A stretch of DNA of 64,000 nucleotides, taken from contig NZ_CP040889.1 of the NCBI RefSeq assembly GCF_006171285.1, positions 2,294,001 through 2,358,000 on the forward strand, in the 5' to 3' direction. Shown piece by piece: positions 15,358 to 26,382 of the stretch. Origin of the DNA: Leclercia adecarboxylata. Lineage in GTDB: Bacteria > Pseudomonadota > Gammaproteobacteria > Enterobacterales > Enterobacteriaceae. Within the stretch, counting starts at the first letter, position 1, and each line of letters begins with the position of its first letter. The translations under genes and the position numbers were made by a program. Under the pieces are notes generated by a model that saw only the letters and a program-made list of their open reading frames with translations, searched no databases and had not been told where the DNA came from.

Positions 15358-16287
15358 ATGCCGATTCGGGTGCAGGACGAGCTACCAGCCGTCAATTTCT
15401 TGCGTGAAGAAAACGTCTTTGTCATGACGGCTTCGCGCGCTACAGGTCAGGAAATTCGTCCTCTGAAGGTGCTTATCCTTAACCTGATGCCAAAGAAGAT
15501 CGAGACGGAAAATCAGTTCCTCCGCTTGCTGTCGAACTCTCCATTGCAGGTCGATATACAGCTGCTGCGTATTGATGCGCGCGAGTCCCGCAATACGCCC
15601 TCAGAGCATCTCAATAACTTCTACTGTAATTTTGACGACATCCGTAACGAGAACTTCGATGGACTGATCGTGACCGGCGCACCGCTTGGCCTGGTGGAAT
15701 TCAACGACGTTGCCTACTGGCCGCAGATCAAGCAGGTGCTGGAGTGGGCCAAAGATCATGTTACCTCGACGCTGTTCGTCTGTTGGGCTGTCCAGGCGGC
15801 ACTCAACATTCTGTACGGCATCCCTAAGCAAACCCGCACCGAAAAGCTCTCTGGCGTCTACGAGCACCATATTCTGCATCCTCATGCGCTGCTGACCCGG
15901 GGTTTTGATGACTCCTTCCTCGCCCCTCACTCGCGCTATGCCGATTTCCCGGCGGCATTGATTCGTGACTACACCGATCTGGAGATCCTGGCGGAAAGCG
16001 AAGAGGGCGATGCCTATCTGTTTGCCAGCAAAGACAAGCGCATTGCCTTCGTCACCGGCCATCCGGAATACGATCCTGATACCCTGGCGAGCGAATATTT
16101 CCGTGATGAAGAGGCGGGTTTAAATCCGGACATACCGTACAACTATTTCCCGCAAAACGATCCGCAGAACAAACCGCGTGCGACCTGGCGCAGCCATGGC
16201 AACCTGCTGTTTACTAACTGGCTCAACTACTACGTCTACCAGATCACACCATACGATCTGCGCCACATGAATCCAACGCTGGATTAA
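15358..16287 (+). CDS. metA: MetA, homoserine O-succinyltransferase
   Basis: 309 residues, E. coli length. Transfers succinyl from succinyl-CoA to homoserine, the first committed step of methionine synthesis. The class-I glutamine-amidotransferase-like fold is recognisable: catalytic Cys in [11 protein letters not shown] (about 142), and the His/Glu pair in VTGHPEYD (about 235). Preceded by MetJ boxes and followed by a strong terminator, so probably monocistronic. Confidence 0.98.
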   Translation: MPIRVQDELPAVNFLREENVFVMTASRATGQEIRPLKVLILNLMPKKIETENQFLRLLSNSPLQVDIQLLRIDARESRNTPSEHLNNFYCNFDDIRNENFDGLIVTGAPLGLVEFNDVAYWPQIKQVLEWAKDHVTSTLFVCWAVQAALNILYGIPKQTRTEKLSGVYEHHILHPHALLTRGFDDSFLAPHSRYADFPAALIRDYTDLEILAESEEGDAYLFASKDKRIAFVTGHPEYDPDTLASEYFRDEEAGLNPDIPYNYFPQNDPQNKPRATWRSHGNLLFTNWLNYYVYQITPYDLRHMNPTLD

Positions 16288-16331
16288 TCCTCTGACGATC
16301 TTCGTCCTGTAGCGTTTCAGCTCTCCAGTTA

Positions 16332-16354
16332 AGGCACCTTCGGGTGCCTTTTTT
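16332..16354 (+). terminator. metA terminator
   Basis: AGGCACC-TTCG-GGTGCCT followed by TTTTT, 45 bp after the metA stop. Confidence 0.9.
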
Positions 16355-16434
16355 ATTTCCGAAATTCACTCCGTCTCAATAAATATTTTTAATTTCATTT
16401 ATATCAATAGGTTAATTGCTATTTAAATTAAAAA

Positions 16435-16474
16435 TGGAAATAGTTTTTGATTTTGACGCAAAGCAAGATAGTCT
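16435..16474 (+). promoter_or_regulatory. aceBAK promoter with IclR site
   Basis: TGGAAATAGTTTTTG at 16435-16449 matches the left half of the IclR consensus TGGAAATNATTTCCA. It overlaps a candidate -35 TTGATT (16447-16452), with a 16-bp spacer to -10 TAGTCT (16469-16474). The conserved leader GCTGAACGAAAA..CAACGATC follows. This agrees with IclR repression of aceBAK. Confidence 0.72.
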
Positions 16475-16557
16475 TAATTTTGCTGAACGAAAACTACACA
16501 ACGATCTTTCGTTCGCGTGGGGGAAATGAATTCGGATCAACGACGAGGAGCAGTGCA

Positions 16558-18159
16558 ATGAATCAACAGGCAATCATTATCGATGAACTGGCCTTTACTC
16601 AACCTCATGGCGAGCAGGAAAAGCAGATCCTGACCGCCGAAGCCGTTGAGTTCCTTACCGAGCTGGTGACCCGCTTCACGCCAAAACGTAATAAATTACT
16701 GGCGGCACGTATCCAGCAGCAGCAAGACATTGATAACGGAAAGCTGCCTGATTTTATTTCGGAAACCGCTTCCATTCGTGAAGGTGACTGGACGATCCGT
16801 GGTATTCCGCAGGATCTGCAGGACCGACGCGTCGAGATCACCGGCCCGGTAGAGCGCAAAATGGTGATCAACGCCCTGAATGCCAATGTGAAGGTCTTTA
16901 TGGCGGACTTTGAGGATTCACTGGCGCCAGACTGGAACAAAGTGATTGAAGGCCAGATCAACCTGCGTGATGCGGTTGACGGCACCATCAGCCACACCAA
17001 TGAAGCCGGGAAAATCTATCAGCTTAAGCCCAACCCGGCGGTACTGGTCTGCCGCGTGCGTGGCCTGCATTTACCGGAAAAACATGTCACCTGGAACGGT
17101 GAAGCGATCCCCGGCAGCCTGTTCGACTTTGCGTTGTACTTCTTCCATAACCACAAAAACCTGCTGGCAAAAGGCAGCGGGCCTTACTTCTATCTGCCCA
17201 AAACGCAGTCCTGGCAGGAAGCGGCCTGGTGGAGTGAGGTGTTCAGTTATACCGAGGATCGTTTTGAACTGCCGCGCGGCACCATCAAGGCCACGCTGCT
17301 GATTGAAACCCTGCCGGCGGTTTTCCAGATGGACGAAATTCTGCATGCCCTGCGTGACCATATTGTGGGCCTGAACTGTGGTCGCTGGGATTACATTTTC
17401 AGCTATATCAAGACGCTGAAGAATCACTCGGATCGCGTTCTGCCGGATCGTCAGGTGGTGACAATGGACAAATCCTTCCTGAATGCCTACTCGCGCCTGC
17501 TGATCAAAACCTGCCACAAACGCGGCGCCTTTGCGATGGGGGGAATGGCGGCGTTTATTCCCAGCAAAGACAGCGAACGTAACGCCCAGGTGCTGAATAA
17601 AGTGAAGGCCGATAAAGAGCTGGAAGCCAGCAACGGCCATGACGGCACCTGGGTGGCTCATCCGGGGCTGGCAGATACCGCTATGGAGGTGTTTAACCGC
17701 ATCCTGGGCGATAACAAAAACCAGCTCCACGTGACCCGCGAAGAAGACGTCCCCGTCACCGCAGCACAGCTCCTGGAGCCCTGCCAGGGCGAGCGCACCG
17801 AAGAGGGGATGCGCGCCAATATCCGCGTGGCCGTGCAGTACATCGAAGCGTGGATCTCCGGTAACGGCTGTGTGCCGATTTACGGTCTGATGGAAGATGC
17901 CGCTACCGCCGAGATTTCCCGTACCTCTATCTGGCAGTGGATCCATCATCAGAAAACGCTCAGCAACGGCAAGCCCGTTACCAAAGCCCTGTTCCGCCAG
18001 ATGCTTTCGGAAGAGATGCTGAACATTCAGGAGGAGCTGGGCGAGCACCGCTTCAGCAGTGGTCGCTTCGACGCCGCCGCGCGCCTGATGGAACAGATAA
18101 CCACTTCAGATGACTTAATCGACTTCCTGACGCTGCCTGGCTACCGCCTGCTGGCCTGA
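16558..18159 (+). CDS. aceB: AceB, malate synthase A
   Basis: 533 residues. Condenses glyoxylate with acetyl-CoA to malate, second step of the glyoxylate bypass. The signature region [18 protein letters not shown] is intact near residue 275. The MADFEDS and [20 protein letters not shown] blocks are also intact. ATG 16558 follows SD GAGGAG and matches the E. coli N-terminus. The frame extends upstream through the promoter region and is not used there. First gene of aceBAK. Confidence 0.98.
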   Translation: MNQQAIIIDELAFTQPHGEQEKQILTAEAVEFLTELVTRFTPKRNKLLAARIQQQQDIDNGKLPDFISETASIREGDWTIRGIPQDLQDRRVEITGPVERKMVINALNANVKVFMADFEDSLAPDWNKVIEGQINLRDAVDGTISHTNEAGKIYQLKPNPAVLVCRVRGLHLPEKHVTWNGEAIPGSLFDFALYFFHNHKNLLAKGSGPYFYLPKTQSWQEAAWWSEVFSYTEDRFELPRGTIKATLLIETLPAVFQMDEILHALRDHIVGLNCGRWDYIFSYIKTLKNHSDRVLPDRQVVTMDKSFLNAYSRLLIKTCHKRGAFAMGGMAAFIPSKDSERNAQVLNKVKADKELEASNGHDGTWVAHPGLADTAMEVFNRILGDNKNQLHVTREEDVPVTAAQLLEPCQGERTEEGMRANIRVAVQYIEAWISGNGCVPIYGLMEDAATAEISRTSIWQWIHHQKTLSNGKPVTKALFRQMLSEEMLNIQEELGEHRFSSGRFDAAARLMEQITTSDDLIDFLTLPGYRLLA

Positions 18160-18191
18160 TTTCACCACATAACAATATGGAGCATCTGCAC

Positions 18192-19496
18192 ATGAAAACC
18201 CGTACCCAACAAATCGAAGCATTACAAAACGAGTGGACTCAACCGCGCTGGGAGGGCATTGAACGTCCTTATAGCGCCGAGGACGTGGTGAAATTACGCG
18301 GTTCGGTTAATCCGGAATGCACCCTGGCCCAGTTGGGTGCCGCCAAAATGTGGCGTCTGCTGCACGGTGAGTCGAAGAAAGGCTACATCAACAGCCTCGG
18401 CGCGCTGACGGGCGGCCAGGCGCTGCAGCAGGCGAAAGCGGGGATTGAGGCGGTCTATCTGTCTGGCTGGCAGGTAGCGGCCGACGCTAACCTGGCTTCC
18501 AGCATGTACCCGGATCAGTCGCTCTATCCGGCAAACTCGGTCCCGGCAGTGGTGGAGCGGATCAACAACACCTTCCGCCGAGCGGATCAGATCCAGTGGG
18601 CATCCGGCATCGAGCCGCAGGATCCGCGCTTTGTGGACTACTTCCTGCCGATTGTGGCCGACGCCGAGGCGGGCTTTGGTGGGGTGCTGAACGCCTTTGA
18701 GCTGATGAAATCGATGATTGAAGCCGGTGCAGCGGCCGTACACTTCGAAGATCAGCTGGCATCCGTGAAGAAGTGCGGGCATATGGGCGGCAAAGTGCTG
18801 GTCCCGACGCAGGAAGCGATCCAGAAACTGGTGGCTGCGCGCCTGGCTGCTGACGTGATGGGTGTCCCTACGCTGGTAATTGCGCGTACCGACGCCGATG
18901 CCGCAGACCTGATCACCTCCGATTGCGATCCCTACGACAGCCAGTTCATTACCGGCGAACGCACCAGCGAAGGGTTCTATCGTACCCATGCCGGCATCGA
19001 GCAGGCGATCAGTCGCGGCCTGGCCTACGCTCCGTATGCTGACCTGGTGTGGTGTGAAACCTCCACCCCGGACCTGGCGCTGGCGAAACGCTTTGCTGAT
19101 GCCATCCATGCCAAATACCCGGGCAAACTGCTGGCCTACAACTGCTCGCCATCCTTCAACTGGCAGAAAAATCTGGACGATAAAACTATCGCCAGCTTCC
19201 AGCAGGAGCTGTCGGACATGGGCTACAAGTATCAGTTCATCACCCTCGCGGGCATTCACAGCATGTGGTTCAACATGTTCGACCTGGCGCACGCCTACGC
19301 CCAGGGCGAGGGCATGAAGCACTACGTCGAGAAAGTCCAGCAGCCGGAGTTCTCGGCCAGCCAGAAGGGCTATACCTTCGCCTCACACCAGCAGGAAGTG
19401 GGAACGGGCTACTTCGATAAAGTGACCACCATCATCCAGGGCGGCGCTTCCTCTGTGACGGCCCTGACCGGGTCGACCGAAGAAGCGCAGTTTTAA
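18192..19496 (+). CDS. aceA: AceA, isocitrate lyase
   Basis: 434 residues, E. coli length. Splits isocitrate into glyoxylate and succinate. The catalytic Cys of KKCGHMGGK is near residue 195. The Mg-binding [10 protein letters not shown] is also present. The start [15 protein letters not shown] (ATG 18192) is the conserved one; a methionine five codons upstream is in the same frame but not conserved. 32 bp from aceB, so cotranscribed. Followed by the palindromic repeat in front of aceK. Confidence 0.98.
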   Translation: MKTRTQQIEALQNEWTQPRWEGIERPYSAEDVVKLRGSVNPECTLAQLGAAKMWRLLHGESKKGYINSLGALTGGQALQQAKAGIEAVYLSGWQVAADANLASSMYPDQSLYPANSVPAVVERINNTFRRADQIQWASGIEPQDPRFVDYFLPIVADAEAGFGGVLNAFELMKSMIEAGAAAVHFEDQLASVKKCGHMGGKVLVPTQEAIQKLVAARLAADVMGVPTLVIARTDADAADLITSDCDPYDSQFITGERTSEGFYRTHAGIEQAISRGLAYAPYADLVWCETSTPDLALAKRFADAIHAKYPGKLLAYNCSPSFNWQKNLDDKTIASFQQELSDMGYKYQFITLAGIHSMWFNMFDLAHAYAQGEGMKHYVEKVQQPEFSASQKGYTFASHQQEVGTGYFDKVTTIIQGGASSVTALTGSTEEAQF

Positions 19497-19503
19497 TCTT
19501 TTT

Positions 19504-19540
19504 CCCCTCTCCCCCAGGGGAGAGGGTCAGGGTGAGGGGA
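19504..19540. repeat. Dispersed palindromic repeat, copy 2 (aceA/aceK)
   Basis: CCCCTCTCCCCC-A-GGGGAGAGGG then TCAGGGTGAGGGGA. Its right end supplies the purine-rich Shine-Dalgarno (GAGGGGA) of aceK, whose ATG starts five bases after the element. Confidence 0.8.
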
Positions 19541-19544
19541 ATCT

Positions 19545-21272
19545 ATGTCGCGTGGTCTGGAATTACTGATTGCCCAAACCATCCTGCAGGGCTTCGACGC
19601 GCAGTATGGCCGTTTTCTGGAAGTGACGGGCGGGGCGCAGCAGCGCTTCGAGCAGGCGGACTGGCACGCCGTGCAGCAGGCCATGAAACAGCGTATTCAC
19701 CTCTACGATCACCATGTGGGCCTCGTGGTGGAACAACTGCGCTGCATTACAGGCAGCATCACTATTGATGCTGCTTTTTTGCTGCGGGTGAAAACCCATT
19801 ACACCCAGTTGCTGCCGGATTACCCGCGTTATGAGATTGCGGAAAGCTTTTTCAATTCCGTTTACTGTCGGCTGTTTGATCACCGCTCGCTGTCACCGGA
19901 GCGGCTCTTTATTTTCAGCTCTCAGCCCGGACAACGTTTTCGTACCCTGCCGCGTCCGCTGGCGAAAGACTTCTTTCCCGATCAGGGCTGGGAGGCGTTG
20001 TTAACCAAAGTGTTGGCCGATCTGCCCTTGCGTCTGCCCTGGCAAAACCGTCCGCGTGATGTCGGGTATATCATCGCCCATCTGTCTGAAACGCTCGGTG
20101 CGGATAAGCTGCAAAATTGCCATCTGCAGGTCGCGAACGAGCTGTTTTACCGCAACAAAGCCGCCTGGCTGGTCGGGAAACTGATAACCCCGGACGCCAC
20201 GCTGCCATTTTTACTGCCCATTCACCGCAGCGATGAAGGGGAACTGGCGGTAGATACCTGCCTGACCACCAGCGCCGAAGCCAGCATTGTTTTCGGCTTC
20301 GCCCGTTCCTATTTTATGGTTTATGCCCCGCTGCCGGGCGCGCTGGTGGAGTGGCTGCGCGAGATCCTGCCCGGTAAAACCACCGCCGAGTTGTATATGG
20401 CGATAGGGTGTCAGAAGCACGCCAAAACTGAGAGCTATCGGGAATACCTGCACTATATCGCCCATGCGGATGAGCAGTTTATCGAGGCGCCAGGCATTCG
20501 CGGCATGGTGATGCTGGTCTTTACCCTGCCGGGTTTTGACCGGGTCTTTAAGGTGATTAAGGATAAATTCGCCCCGCAGAAAGAGATGTCTGCCGCCCAC
20601 GTGCGCGCCTGCTATCAACTGGTTAAGGAGCACGATCGCGTCGGGCGCATGGCGGATACCCAGGAGTTTGAAAACTTCGTTCTCGATAAGCGGCAGATCG
20701 CGCCAGAACTGATGGCGCTGCTGCTCCAGGAAGCGCCAGAAAAAATCAGCGATCTGGGGGACAAAATCGTCATCAGCCATCTCTACATTGAACGGCGGAT
20801 GGTGCCGCTCAACATCTGGCTGGCGCAGTCGGAAGGGCAGGCGCTGCACGATGCGATAGAAGAGTACGGCAACGCTATCCGTCAGCTGGCGGCAGCCAAT
20901 ATCTTCCCGGGGGACATGCTGTTCAAGAACTTCGGCGTCACCCGGCACGGGCGGGTCGTGTTCTACGATTACGACGAAATCTGCTACATGACGGAGGTGA
21001 ATTTCCGCGAGATCCCGCCGCCGCGTTATCCGGAAGATGAACTCGCCAGCGAGCCGTGGTACAGCGTTTCGCCGGGGGATGTCTTTCCGGAGGAGTTTCG
21101 CCACTGGCTATGCGCTGACCCGCGCATTGGAAGGCTGTTTGAAGAGATGCACGCCGATCTGTTTCGCGCCGATTACTGGCGTGGCCTGCAGACGCGGATC
21201 AAGAACGGCCATGTGGAAGATGTCTACGCTTACCGGCGTAAGCAGCGGTTTAGCATCAGATTTGGCATTTAA
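19545..21272 (+). CDS. aceK: AceK, isocitrate dehydrogenase kinase/phosphatase
   Basis: 575 residues (E. coli 578). Bifunctional enzyme that phosphorylates and dephosphorylates isocitrate dehydrogenase, switching carbon flow between the TCA cycle and the glyoxylate bypass. The conserved core is clear ([53 protein letters not shown], which carries the catalytic Asp). The last few residues are shorter than in E. coli (ends RFSIRFGI). Third gene of aceBAK, probably translated at a lower level because its SD lies in a hairpin element. Confidence 0.97.
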   Translation: MSRGLELLIAQTILQGFDAQYGRFLEVTGGAQQRFEQADWHAVQQAMKQRIHLYDHHVGLVVEQLRCITGSITIDAAFLLRVKTHYTQLLPDYPRYEIAESFFNSVYCRLFDHRSLSPERLFIFSSQPGQRFRTLPRPLAKDFFPDQGWEALLTKVLADLPLRLPWQNRPRDVGYIIAHLSETLGADKLQNCHLQVANELFYRNKAAWLVGKLITPDATLPFLLPIHRSDEGELAVDTCLTTSAEASIVFGFARSYFMVYAPLPGALVEWLREILPGKTTAELYMAIGCQKHAKTESYREYLHYIAHADEQFIEAPGIRGMVMLVFTLPGFDRVFKVIKDKFAPQKEMSAAHVRACYQLVKEHDRVGRMADTQEFENFVLDKRQIAPELMALLLQEAPEKISDLGDKIVISHLYIERRMVPLNIWLAQSEGQALHDAIEEYGNAIRQLAAANIFPGDMLFKNFGVTRHGRVVFYDYDEICYMTEVNFREIPPPRYPEDELASEPWYSVSPGDVFPEEFRHWLCADPRIGRLFEEMHADLFRADYWRGLQTRIKNGHVEDVYAYRRKQRFSIRFGI

Positions 21273-21273
21273 C

Positions 21274-21351
21274 GCCCGGTGGCGCTGCGCTTACCGGGCC
21301 TACGGTTCGAATGTAGTTGTAGGCCCGTGCAAGCGCAGCGCCGCCGGGCAT
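21274..21351. repeat. BIME: two inverted REP units (aceK/iclR)
   Basis: GCCCGGTGGCGCTGCGCTTACCGGGCCTACGG and the inverted GTAGGCCCGTGCAAGCGCAGCGCCGCCGGGC lie between the convergent aceK and iclR stops. They may act as an mRNA 3' end protector or bidirectional terminator. Confidence 0.88.
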
Positions 21352-21358
21352 TAAAGAC

Positions 21359-22183
21359 TTAACGCAACCCACCATACGCCAGCGTCACCTCTTTCGCCGC
21401 CTTAATCACCAGCGCCCCCAGTTCGGTCACACGGTCATCGGTCATGCGTGAGATAGGGCCGGAGATGGAGATGGCGGCGAACGGCTCGCGGTGCTCGTCA
21501 AAAATGCAGGCGGCAAGACAGCGCAGACCGAGCGCATGCTCTTCGTCATCAAAGGAGTAGCCGCGCTTACGCGTCAGAGCCAAATCCTCTTTCAGATGGA
21601 CCGGGGAAACCAGCGTCGCGTGGGTGTAGGCGTGTAAACCTTTGCGGTGCAGCAGACCCGTGACCTGCTCTTCGCTGAGCTGGGACAGGAACGCTTTCCC
21701 CGCCCCGGAGGCGTGCATCGGCAGTTTGCCGCCAATCGGGGCAGACATGCGCATCAGCTGCGTGCACTGGACCTGGTCGATAATAATCGCCTGATGATCG
21801 CTCTGGTCGAGCACCGCCAGGTTAACCGTCTCGCCGGAGTCTTCCATCAGCTTGCGCAGGATCGGGTGGACGATAGCGAGCAGATTTCGGCTCTGTAAAA
21901 AGCTGCTGCCGACGATAAATGCATGGGCACCTACGGACCAGTGGCCCAGCTCGCCCACCTGACGGACAAAGCCCAGCTGCTGCATGGTGGTCAGCAGGCG
22001 GTGGGTGGTGGAGTTCGGCAGGCCTGCCTGCTGGGCCAGCTCGGTCAGCGCCACGCTGCTGTGCGACTCGGCTATCCATTCAAGGAGCTTTAATCCCCGG
22101 GTCAGGGACTGAACTTGACCGCCCGCCTGGGCGGTCGCGGCGGCGGGTTTTCTGCCGCGTTTAGCGGGAACGGTGGCGACCAT
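21359..22183 (-). CDS. iclR: IclR, repressor of the glyoxylate bypass operon
   Basis: 274 residues. An N-terminal winged helix (about residues 28-90: LTRGLKLLEWIAES.., ALTELAQQAGLPNSTTHRLLTTM) is followed by the IclR effector domain (GETVNLAVLD.., HASGAGKAFL, ALGLRCLAACIFD, AISISGP). Represses aceBAK; glyoxylate and pyruvate act as effectors in E. coli. Minus strand, convergent with aceK. A near-consensus IclR operator upstream suggests autoregulation. Confidence 0.97.
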   Translation of the reverse strand: MVATVPAKRGRKPAAATAQAGGQVQSLTRGLKLLEWIAESHSSVALTELAQQAGLPNSTTHRLLTTMQQLGFVRQVGELGHWSVGAHAFIVGSSFLQSRNLLAIVHPILRKLMEDSGETVNLAVLDQSDHQAIIIDQVQCTQLMRMSAPIGGKLPMHASGAGKAFLSQLSEEQVTGLLHRKGLHAYTHATLVSPVHLKEDLALTRKRGYSFDDEEHALGLRCLAACIFDEHREPFAAISISGPISRMTDDRVTELGALVIKAAKEVTLAYGGLR

Positions 22184-22207
22184 GGCGAGCTCCTTTTTTC
22201 TGTATCG

Positions 22208-22222
22208 TGGAAATCATTTTCG
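22208..22222. promoter_or_regulatory. IclR operator upstream of iclR
   Basis: TGGAAATCATTTTCG matches the consensus TGGAAATNATTTCCA at 12 of the 14 defined positions. It starts 25 bp upstream of the iclR ATG. Confidence 0.75.
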
Positions 22223-22378
22223 TTTTATTTGGCTGTTTTGCAACCGCTATCCGCACTGATCGGAGGAGTTATGGTGAACATGTCTCATGTTACCCTGGTG
22301 TGACTTTTCCCCTTTGCAAGATTATGCCAGTATGGTCTGCTGGCCTTTTGGCCTGGTTGAGCGTTGTCGGGAGCAAGT

Positions 22379-25300
22379 GTGAGCAGCAAAGTAGATCAAC
22401 TGCGTGCGCAGTTAAATGAACGCATTCTGGTGCTGGATGGCGGTATGGGCACCATGATCCAGAGCTATCGTCTGAGTGAAGACGACTTTCGCGGCGACCG
22501 CTTCGCCGACTGGCCCTGCGATCTGAAAGGTAACAATGACCTGCTGGTGCTCAGCAAGCCAGAGATTATCGCCGCCATTCACTACGCCTACTTCGAGGCG
22601 GGCGCGGATATCGTTGAGACCAACACCTTTAACTCGACAACCATCGCCATGGCGGATTACGAGATGGAATCCCTCTCGGCGGAGATCAACTACGAGGCGG
22701 CCAGACTCGCGCGTGCCTGTGCCGATGAGTGGACGGCCCGCACGCCAGAGAAACCACGTTACGTGGCGGGCGTGCTCGGCCCGACCAACCGCACCGCCTC
22801 TATCTCACCGGACGTAAACGATCCGGCTTTTCGAAATATCACCTTTGACCAGCTGGTGGCCGCGTACCGCGAATCCACAAAAGCGCTGGTAGAAGGCGGT
22901 TCCGATCTGATCATGATTGAAACGGTCTTCGATACCCTCAACGCCAAAGCTGCCATCTATGCGGTAAAAGAGGAGTTCGAAGCCCTGGGTGTCGATCTGC
23001 CGATCATGATCTCCGGCACCATCACCGATGCCTCTGGCCGTACGCTATCCGGCCAGACGACCGAAGCATTTTATAACTCCCTGCGCCACGCCGATGCCCT
23101 GACCTTTGGCCTGAACTGTGCCCTGGGGCCGGATGAACTGCGCCAGTATGTGCAGGAGCTGTCGCGCATTGCGGAATGCTACGTCACCGCTCACCCGAAC
23201 GCCGGCCTGCCGAACGCCTTTGGTGAGTACGATCTCGACGCCGCGACCATGGCGGCGCAGATCCGCGAGTGGGCCGAATCCGGGTTCCTGAATATCGTCG
23301 GCGGCTGCTGCGGCACCACGCCGGAGCACATCGCTGCCATGAGCAATGCAGTCGCGGGCCTGGCGCCACGCAAGCTACCTGAGCTACCGGTGGCCTGCCG
23401 ACTGGCCGGTCTCGAGCCGCTGAACATCGGCGATGACAGCCTGTTTGTGAACGTCGGTGAACGTACCAACGTGACCGGCTCCGCGAAGTTCAAGCGCCTG
23501 ATCAAAGAAGAGAAGTACAGCGAAGCGCTGGACGTTGCCCGCCAGCAGGTGGAGAGCGGCGCGCAGATCATTGATATCAACATGGACGAGGGGATGCTCG
23601 ACGCCGAAGCGGCGATGGTGCGTTTCCTCAACCTGATTGCCGGTGAGCCGGACATTGCCCGCGTGCCGATTATGATCGACTCCTCGAAATGGGAAGTGAT
23701 CGAAAAAGGGCTGAAGTGCATTCAGGGCAAGGGCATCGTTAACTCCATCTCGATGAAAGAGGGGGTTGAGCCTTTCATCCATCACGCGAAGATGGTGCGC
23801 CGCTACGGTGCCGCCGTGGTGGTAATGGCCTTTGACGAGGTCGGGCAGGCGGATACCCGCGAGCGCAAAATAGAGATTTGCCGCCGCGCGTATCAGATTC
23901 TGACCGAAGAGGTCGGCTTCCCGCCGGAAGACATTATCTTTGACCCGAACATCTTTGCTGTCGCCACCGGTATCGAGGAGCACAACAACTACGCCCAGGA
24001 CTTTATCGGCGCCTGTGAAGACATCAAACGCGAATTGCCGCACGCGCTGATCTCCGGCGGGGTTTCCAACGTCTCGTTCTCGTTCCGCGGCAACGACCCG
24101 GTGCGTGAGGCGATCCACGCGGTGTTCCTCTATTACGCCATTCGTAACGGGATGGACATGGGGATCGTTAACGCCGGTCAGCTGGCGATTTATGACGACC
24201 TGCCGGCGGAGCTGCGCGACGCGGTGGAGGATGTGATCCTGAACCGCCGCGACGATGCTACCGAGCGCATGCTGGAACTGGCTGAAAAGTATCGCGGCAG
24301 CAAATCCGATGACAGCGCCAACGTGCAGCAGGCGGAATGGCGCTCCTGGGACGTGAAAAAACGCCTCGAATACTCGCTGGTAAAAGGCATCACCGAGTTT
24401 ATCGAACTGGATACCGAAGAGGCACGCCAGCAGGCCGCGCGTCCGATTGAAGTGATCGAAGGGCCGCTAATGGACGGCATGAACGTGGTCGGCGACCTGT
24501 TCGGCGAAGGCAAAATGTTCCTGCCGCAGGTGGTGAAATCCGCCCGCGTAATGAAGCAGGCGGTGGCCTATCTGGAACCCTATATTGAAGCCAGCAAAGA
24601 AAAAGGCTCCAGTAACGGCAAGATGGTGATCGCCACCGTGAAAGGCGACGTGCATGACATCGGCAAAAACATCGTCGGCGTGGTGCTGCAGTGTAATAAC
24701 TACGAGATTATCGATCTTGGCGTGATGGTGCCGGCGGAGAAAATCCTCAAAACCGCGCGCGAAGTGAATGCCGACCTGATTGGCCTCTCGGGGCTCATCA
24801 CCCCGTCGCTGGATGAGATGGTTAACGTGGCGAAAGAGATGGAGCGTCAGGGCTTTACCCTGCCGCTGCTGATTGGCGGCGCAACCACCTCGAAAGCGCA
24901 TACGGCGGTGAAGATCGAGCAAAACTACAGCGGGCCGACGGTGTACGTGCAGAACGCCTCACGCACGGTTGGCGTGGTCTCAGCGCTGCTGTCAGCGACC
25001 CAGCGCGACGACTTTGTCGCCAGAACCCGCAAAGAGTATGAAACGGTGCGCATTCAGCACGGGCGCAAAAAGCCGCGCACCCCGCCGGTGACCCTGGCGG
25101 CGGCGCGGGATAACGATCTGGCCTTTGACTGGTCAAGCTATACGCCGCCGGTCGCCCATCGCCTGGGCGTTCAGGCGGTGACGGCCAGCATCGAAACCCT
25201 GCGTAACTACATCGACTGGACGCCGTTCTTTATGACCTGGTCGCTGGCCGGGAAATACCCGCGCATTCTGGAAGATGAAGTGGTAGGTGAAGAGGCGCAG

Positions 25301-26062
25301 CGCCTGTTCAAGGATGCCAACGATCTGCTCGACAAGCTCAGCGAGGAGAAGACTCTAAACCCGCGCGGCGTGGTGGGGCTGTTCCCGGCGAACCGGGTGG
25401 GCGATGACATCGAAATCTACCGGGATGAAACCCGCACGCACGTGCTGGCGGTCAGCCATCACTTGCGTCAGCAGACCGAGAAGATTGGCTTTGCTAACTA
25501 CTGTCTGGCGGATTTCGTCGCGCCGAAGCTGAGCGGTAAAGCCGACTACATCGGCGCGTTTGCCGTGACCGGCGGGCTGGAGGAGGACGCGCTGGCGGAC
25601 GCCTTCGAAGCGCAGCATGATGATTACAACAAAATCATGATCAAGGCGATTGCCGACCGTCTGGCAGAAGCCTTTGCTGAATACCTGCATGAGCGGGTGC
25701 GTAAGGTGCACTGGGGCTACGCGGCCAATGAGAACCTCAGCAATGAGGAGCTGATCCGCGAGAACTACCAGGGCATTCGCCCGGCACCAGGCTACCCGGC
25801 CTGCCCGGAGCATACCGAGAAAGGCACCATCTGGCAGCTTCTGGATGTCGAGGCCCATACCGGCATGAAGCTCACCGAGTCTTTCGCCATGTGGCCGGGC
25901 GCCTCGGTTTCCGGCTGGTATTTCAGCCATCCAGACAGCAAGTACTACGCTGTGGCGCAGATCCAGCGCGATCAGGTGGAAGATTATGCCCTGCGTAAAG
26001 GGATGAGCGTGGCAGAAGTGGAGCGCTGGCTGGCACCTAACCTCGGCTACGACGCAGACTGA
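22379..26062 (+). CDS. metH: MetH, cobalamin-dependent methionine synthase
   Basis: 1227 residues, E. coli length, starting at GTG 22379 ([16 protein letters not shown]). The domain order is complete: homocysteine-binding domain with zinc cysteines ([15 protein letters not shown]), pterin-binding domain ([21 protein letters not shown]), the four-helix cap, the B12 domain with [10 protein letters not shown] (His near 759), and the C-terminal SAM-reactivation domain ([12 protein letters not shown]). Transfers methyl from methyl-THF to homocysteine. Divergent from iclR; I could not place a MetR site with confidence. Confidence 0.98.
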   Translation: MSSKVDQLRAQLNERILVLDGGMGTMIQSYRLSEDDFRGDRFADWPCDLKGNNDLLVLSKPEIIAAIHYAYFEAGADIVETNTFNSTTIAMADYEMESLSAEINYEAARLARACADEWTARTPEKPRYVAGVLGPTNRTASISPDVNDPAFRNITFDQLVAAYRESTKALVEGGSDLIMIETVFDTLNAKAAIYAVKEEFEALGVDLPIMISGTITDASGRTLSGQTTEAFYNSLRHADALTFGLNCALGPDELRQYVQELSRIAECYVTAHPNAGLPNAFGEYDLDAATMAAQIREWAESGFLNIVGGCCGTTPEHIAAMSNAVAGLAPRKLPELPVACRLAGLEPLNIGDDSLFVNVGERTNVTGSAKFKRLIKEEKYSEALDVARQQVESGAQIIDINMDEGMLDAEAAMVRFLNLIAGEPDIARVPIMIDSSKWEVIEKGLKCIQGKGIVNSISMKEGVEPFIHHAKMVRRYGAAVVVMAFDEVGQADTRERKIEICRRAYQILTEEVGFPPEDIIFDPNIFAVATGIEEHNNYAQDFIGACEDIKRELPHALISGGVSNVSFSFRGNDPVREAIHAVFLYYAIRNGMDMGIVNAGQLAIYDDLPAELRDAVEDVILNRRDDATERMLELAEKYRGSKSDDSANVQQAEWRSWDVKKRLEYSLVKGITEFIELDTEEARQQAARPIEVIEGPLMDGMNVVGDLFGEGKMFLPQVVKSARVMKQAVAYLEPYIEASKEKGSSNGKMVIATVKGDVHDIGKNIVGVVLQCNNYEIIDLGVMVPAEKILKTAREVNADLIGLSGLITPSLDEMVNVAKEMERQGFTLPLLIGGATTSKAHTAVKIEQNYSGPTVYVQNASRTVGVVSALLSATQRDDFVARTRKEYETVRIQHGRKKPRTPPVTLAAARDNDLAFDWSSYTPPVAHRLGVQAVTASIETLRNYIDWTPFFMTWSLAGKYPRILEDEVVGEEAQRLFKDANDLLDKLSEEKTLNPRGVVGLFPANRVGDDIEIYRDETRTHVLAVSHHLRQQTEKIGFANYCLADFVAPKLSGKADYIGAFAVTGGLEEDALADAFEAQHDDYNKIMIKAIADRLAEAFAEYLHERVRKVHWGYAANENLSNEELIRENYQGIRPAPGYPACPEHTEKGTIWQLLDVEAHTGMKLTESFAMWPGASVSGWYFSHPDSKYYAVAQIQRDQVEDYALRKGMSVAEVERWLAPNLGYDAD

Positions 26063-26210
26063 CCTGGCTTACTTGCCAGCTTACACCAGGGCTGTCCTCA
26101 CTCGGGTCACGTACTTTGTGTACGCTCCCCTCACTGCGGGCAGTCCGTGTGCAATCTGACTGCGCCGCCGACGGTCAGTGTCTGGTTCACGTCACGTTTC
26201 CTTACAACAA

Positions 26211-26242
26211 ACAGGGCACCCAATGGGTGCCCTGTCTCTTTA
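26211..26242 (+). terminator. Probable metH terminator
   Basis: ACAGGGCACCC-AA-TGGGTGCCCTGT, a near-perfect 11-bp stem followed by CTCTTTATT. The T-tract is interrupted, so strength is uncertain. Confidence 0.7.
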
Positions 26243-26296
26243 TTACATTTAAGCCCTTATACTGGAAGAAGGTTCAGCAATCTGCGCTACAACCCA

Positions 26297-26327
26297 GGCC
26301 GGATAAGGCGTAGCCGCCATCCGGCAA
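26297..26327. repeat. REP-type palindrome (metH/yjbB)
   Basis: GGCCGGATAAGGCGTAGCCGCCATCCGGCAA, a classical single REP unit. Confidence 0.85.
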
Positions 26328-26382
26328 TACCGCGCGCAACGAACCTCAGGAAAACGTATGACGAAAAGGAGAACCTGTATCC

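Larger units (their letters stand above)
26063..26382. other. metH-yjbB intergenic region (320 bp)
   Basis: No convincing gene. It contains a palindrome around CACGTACTTTGTGTACG flanked by CCTCACTCGG and CCCCTCACTGCGGGCAGTCC (about 26092-26149). A hairpin follows at 26211-26242, then one REP unit at 26297-26327. The yjbB SD (AAAAGGAGAA) is at the end. Confidence 0.6.

Noticed and set aside
22261..22310. MetR site upstream of metH (TGAACATGTCTCA)
   Set aside because: Only a partial fit to TGAA-N5-TTCA; not strong enough to annotate.
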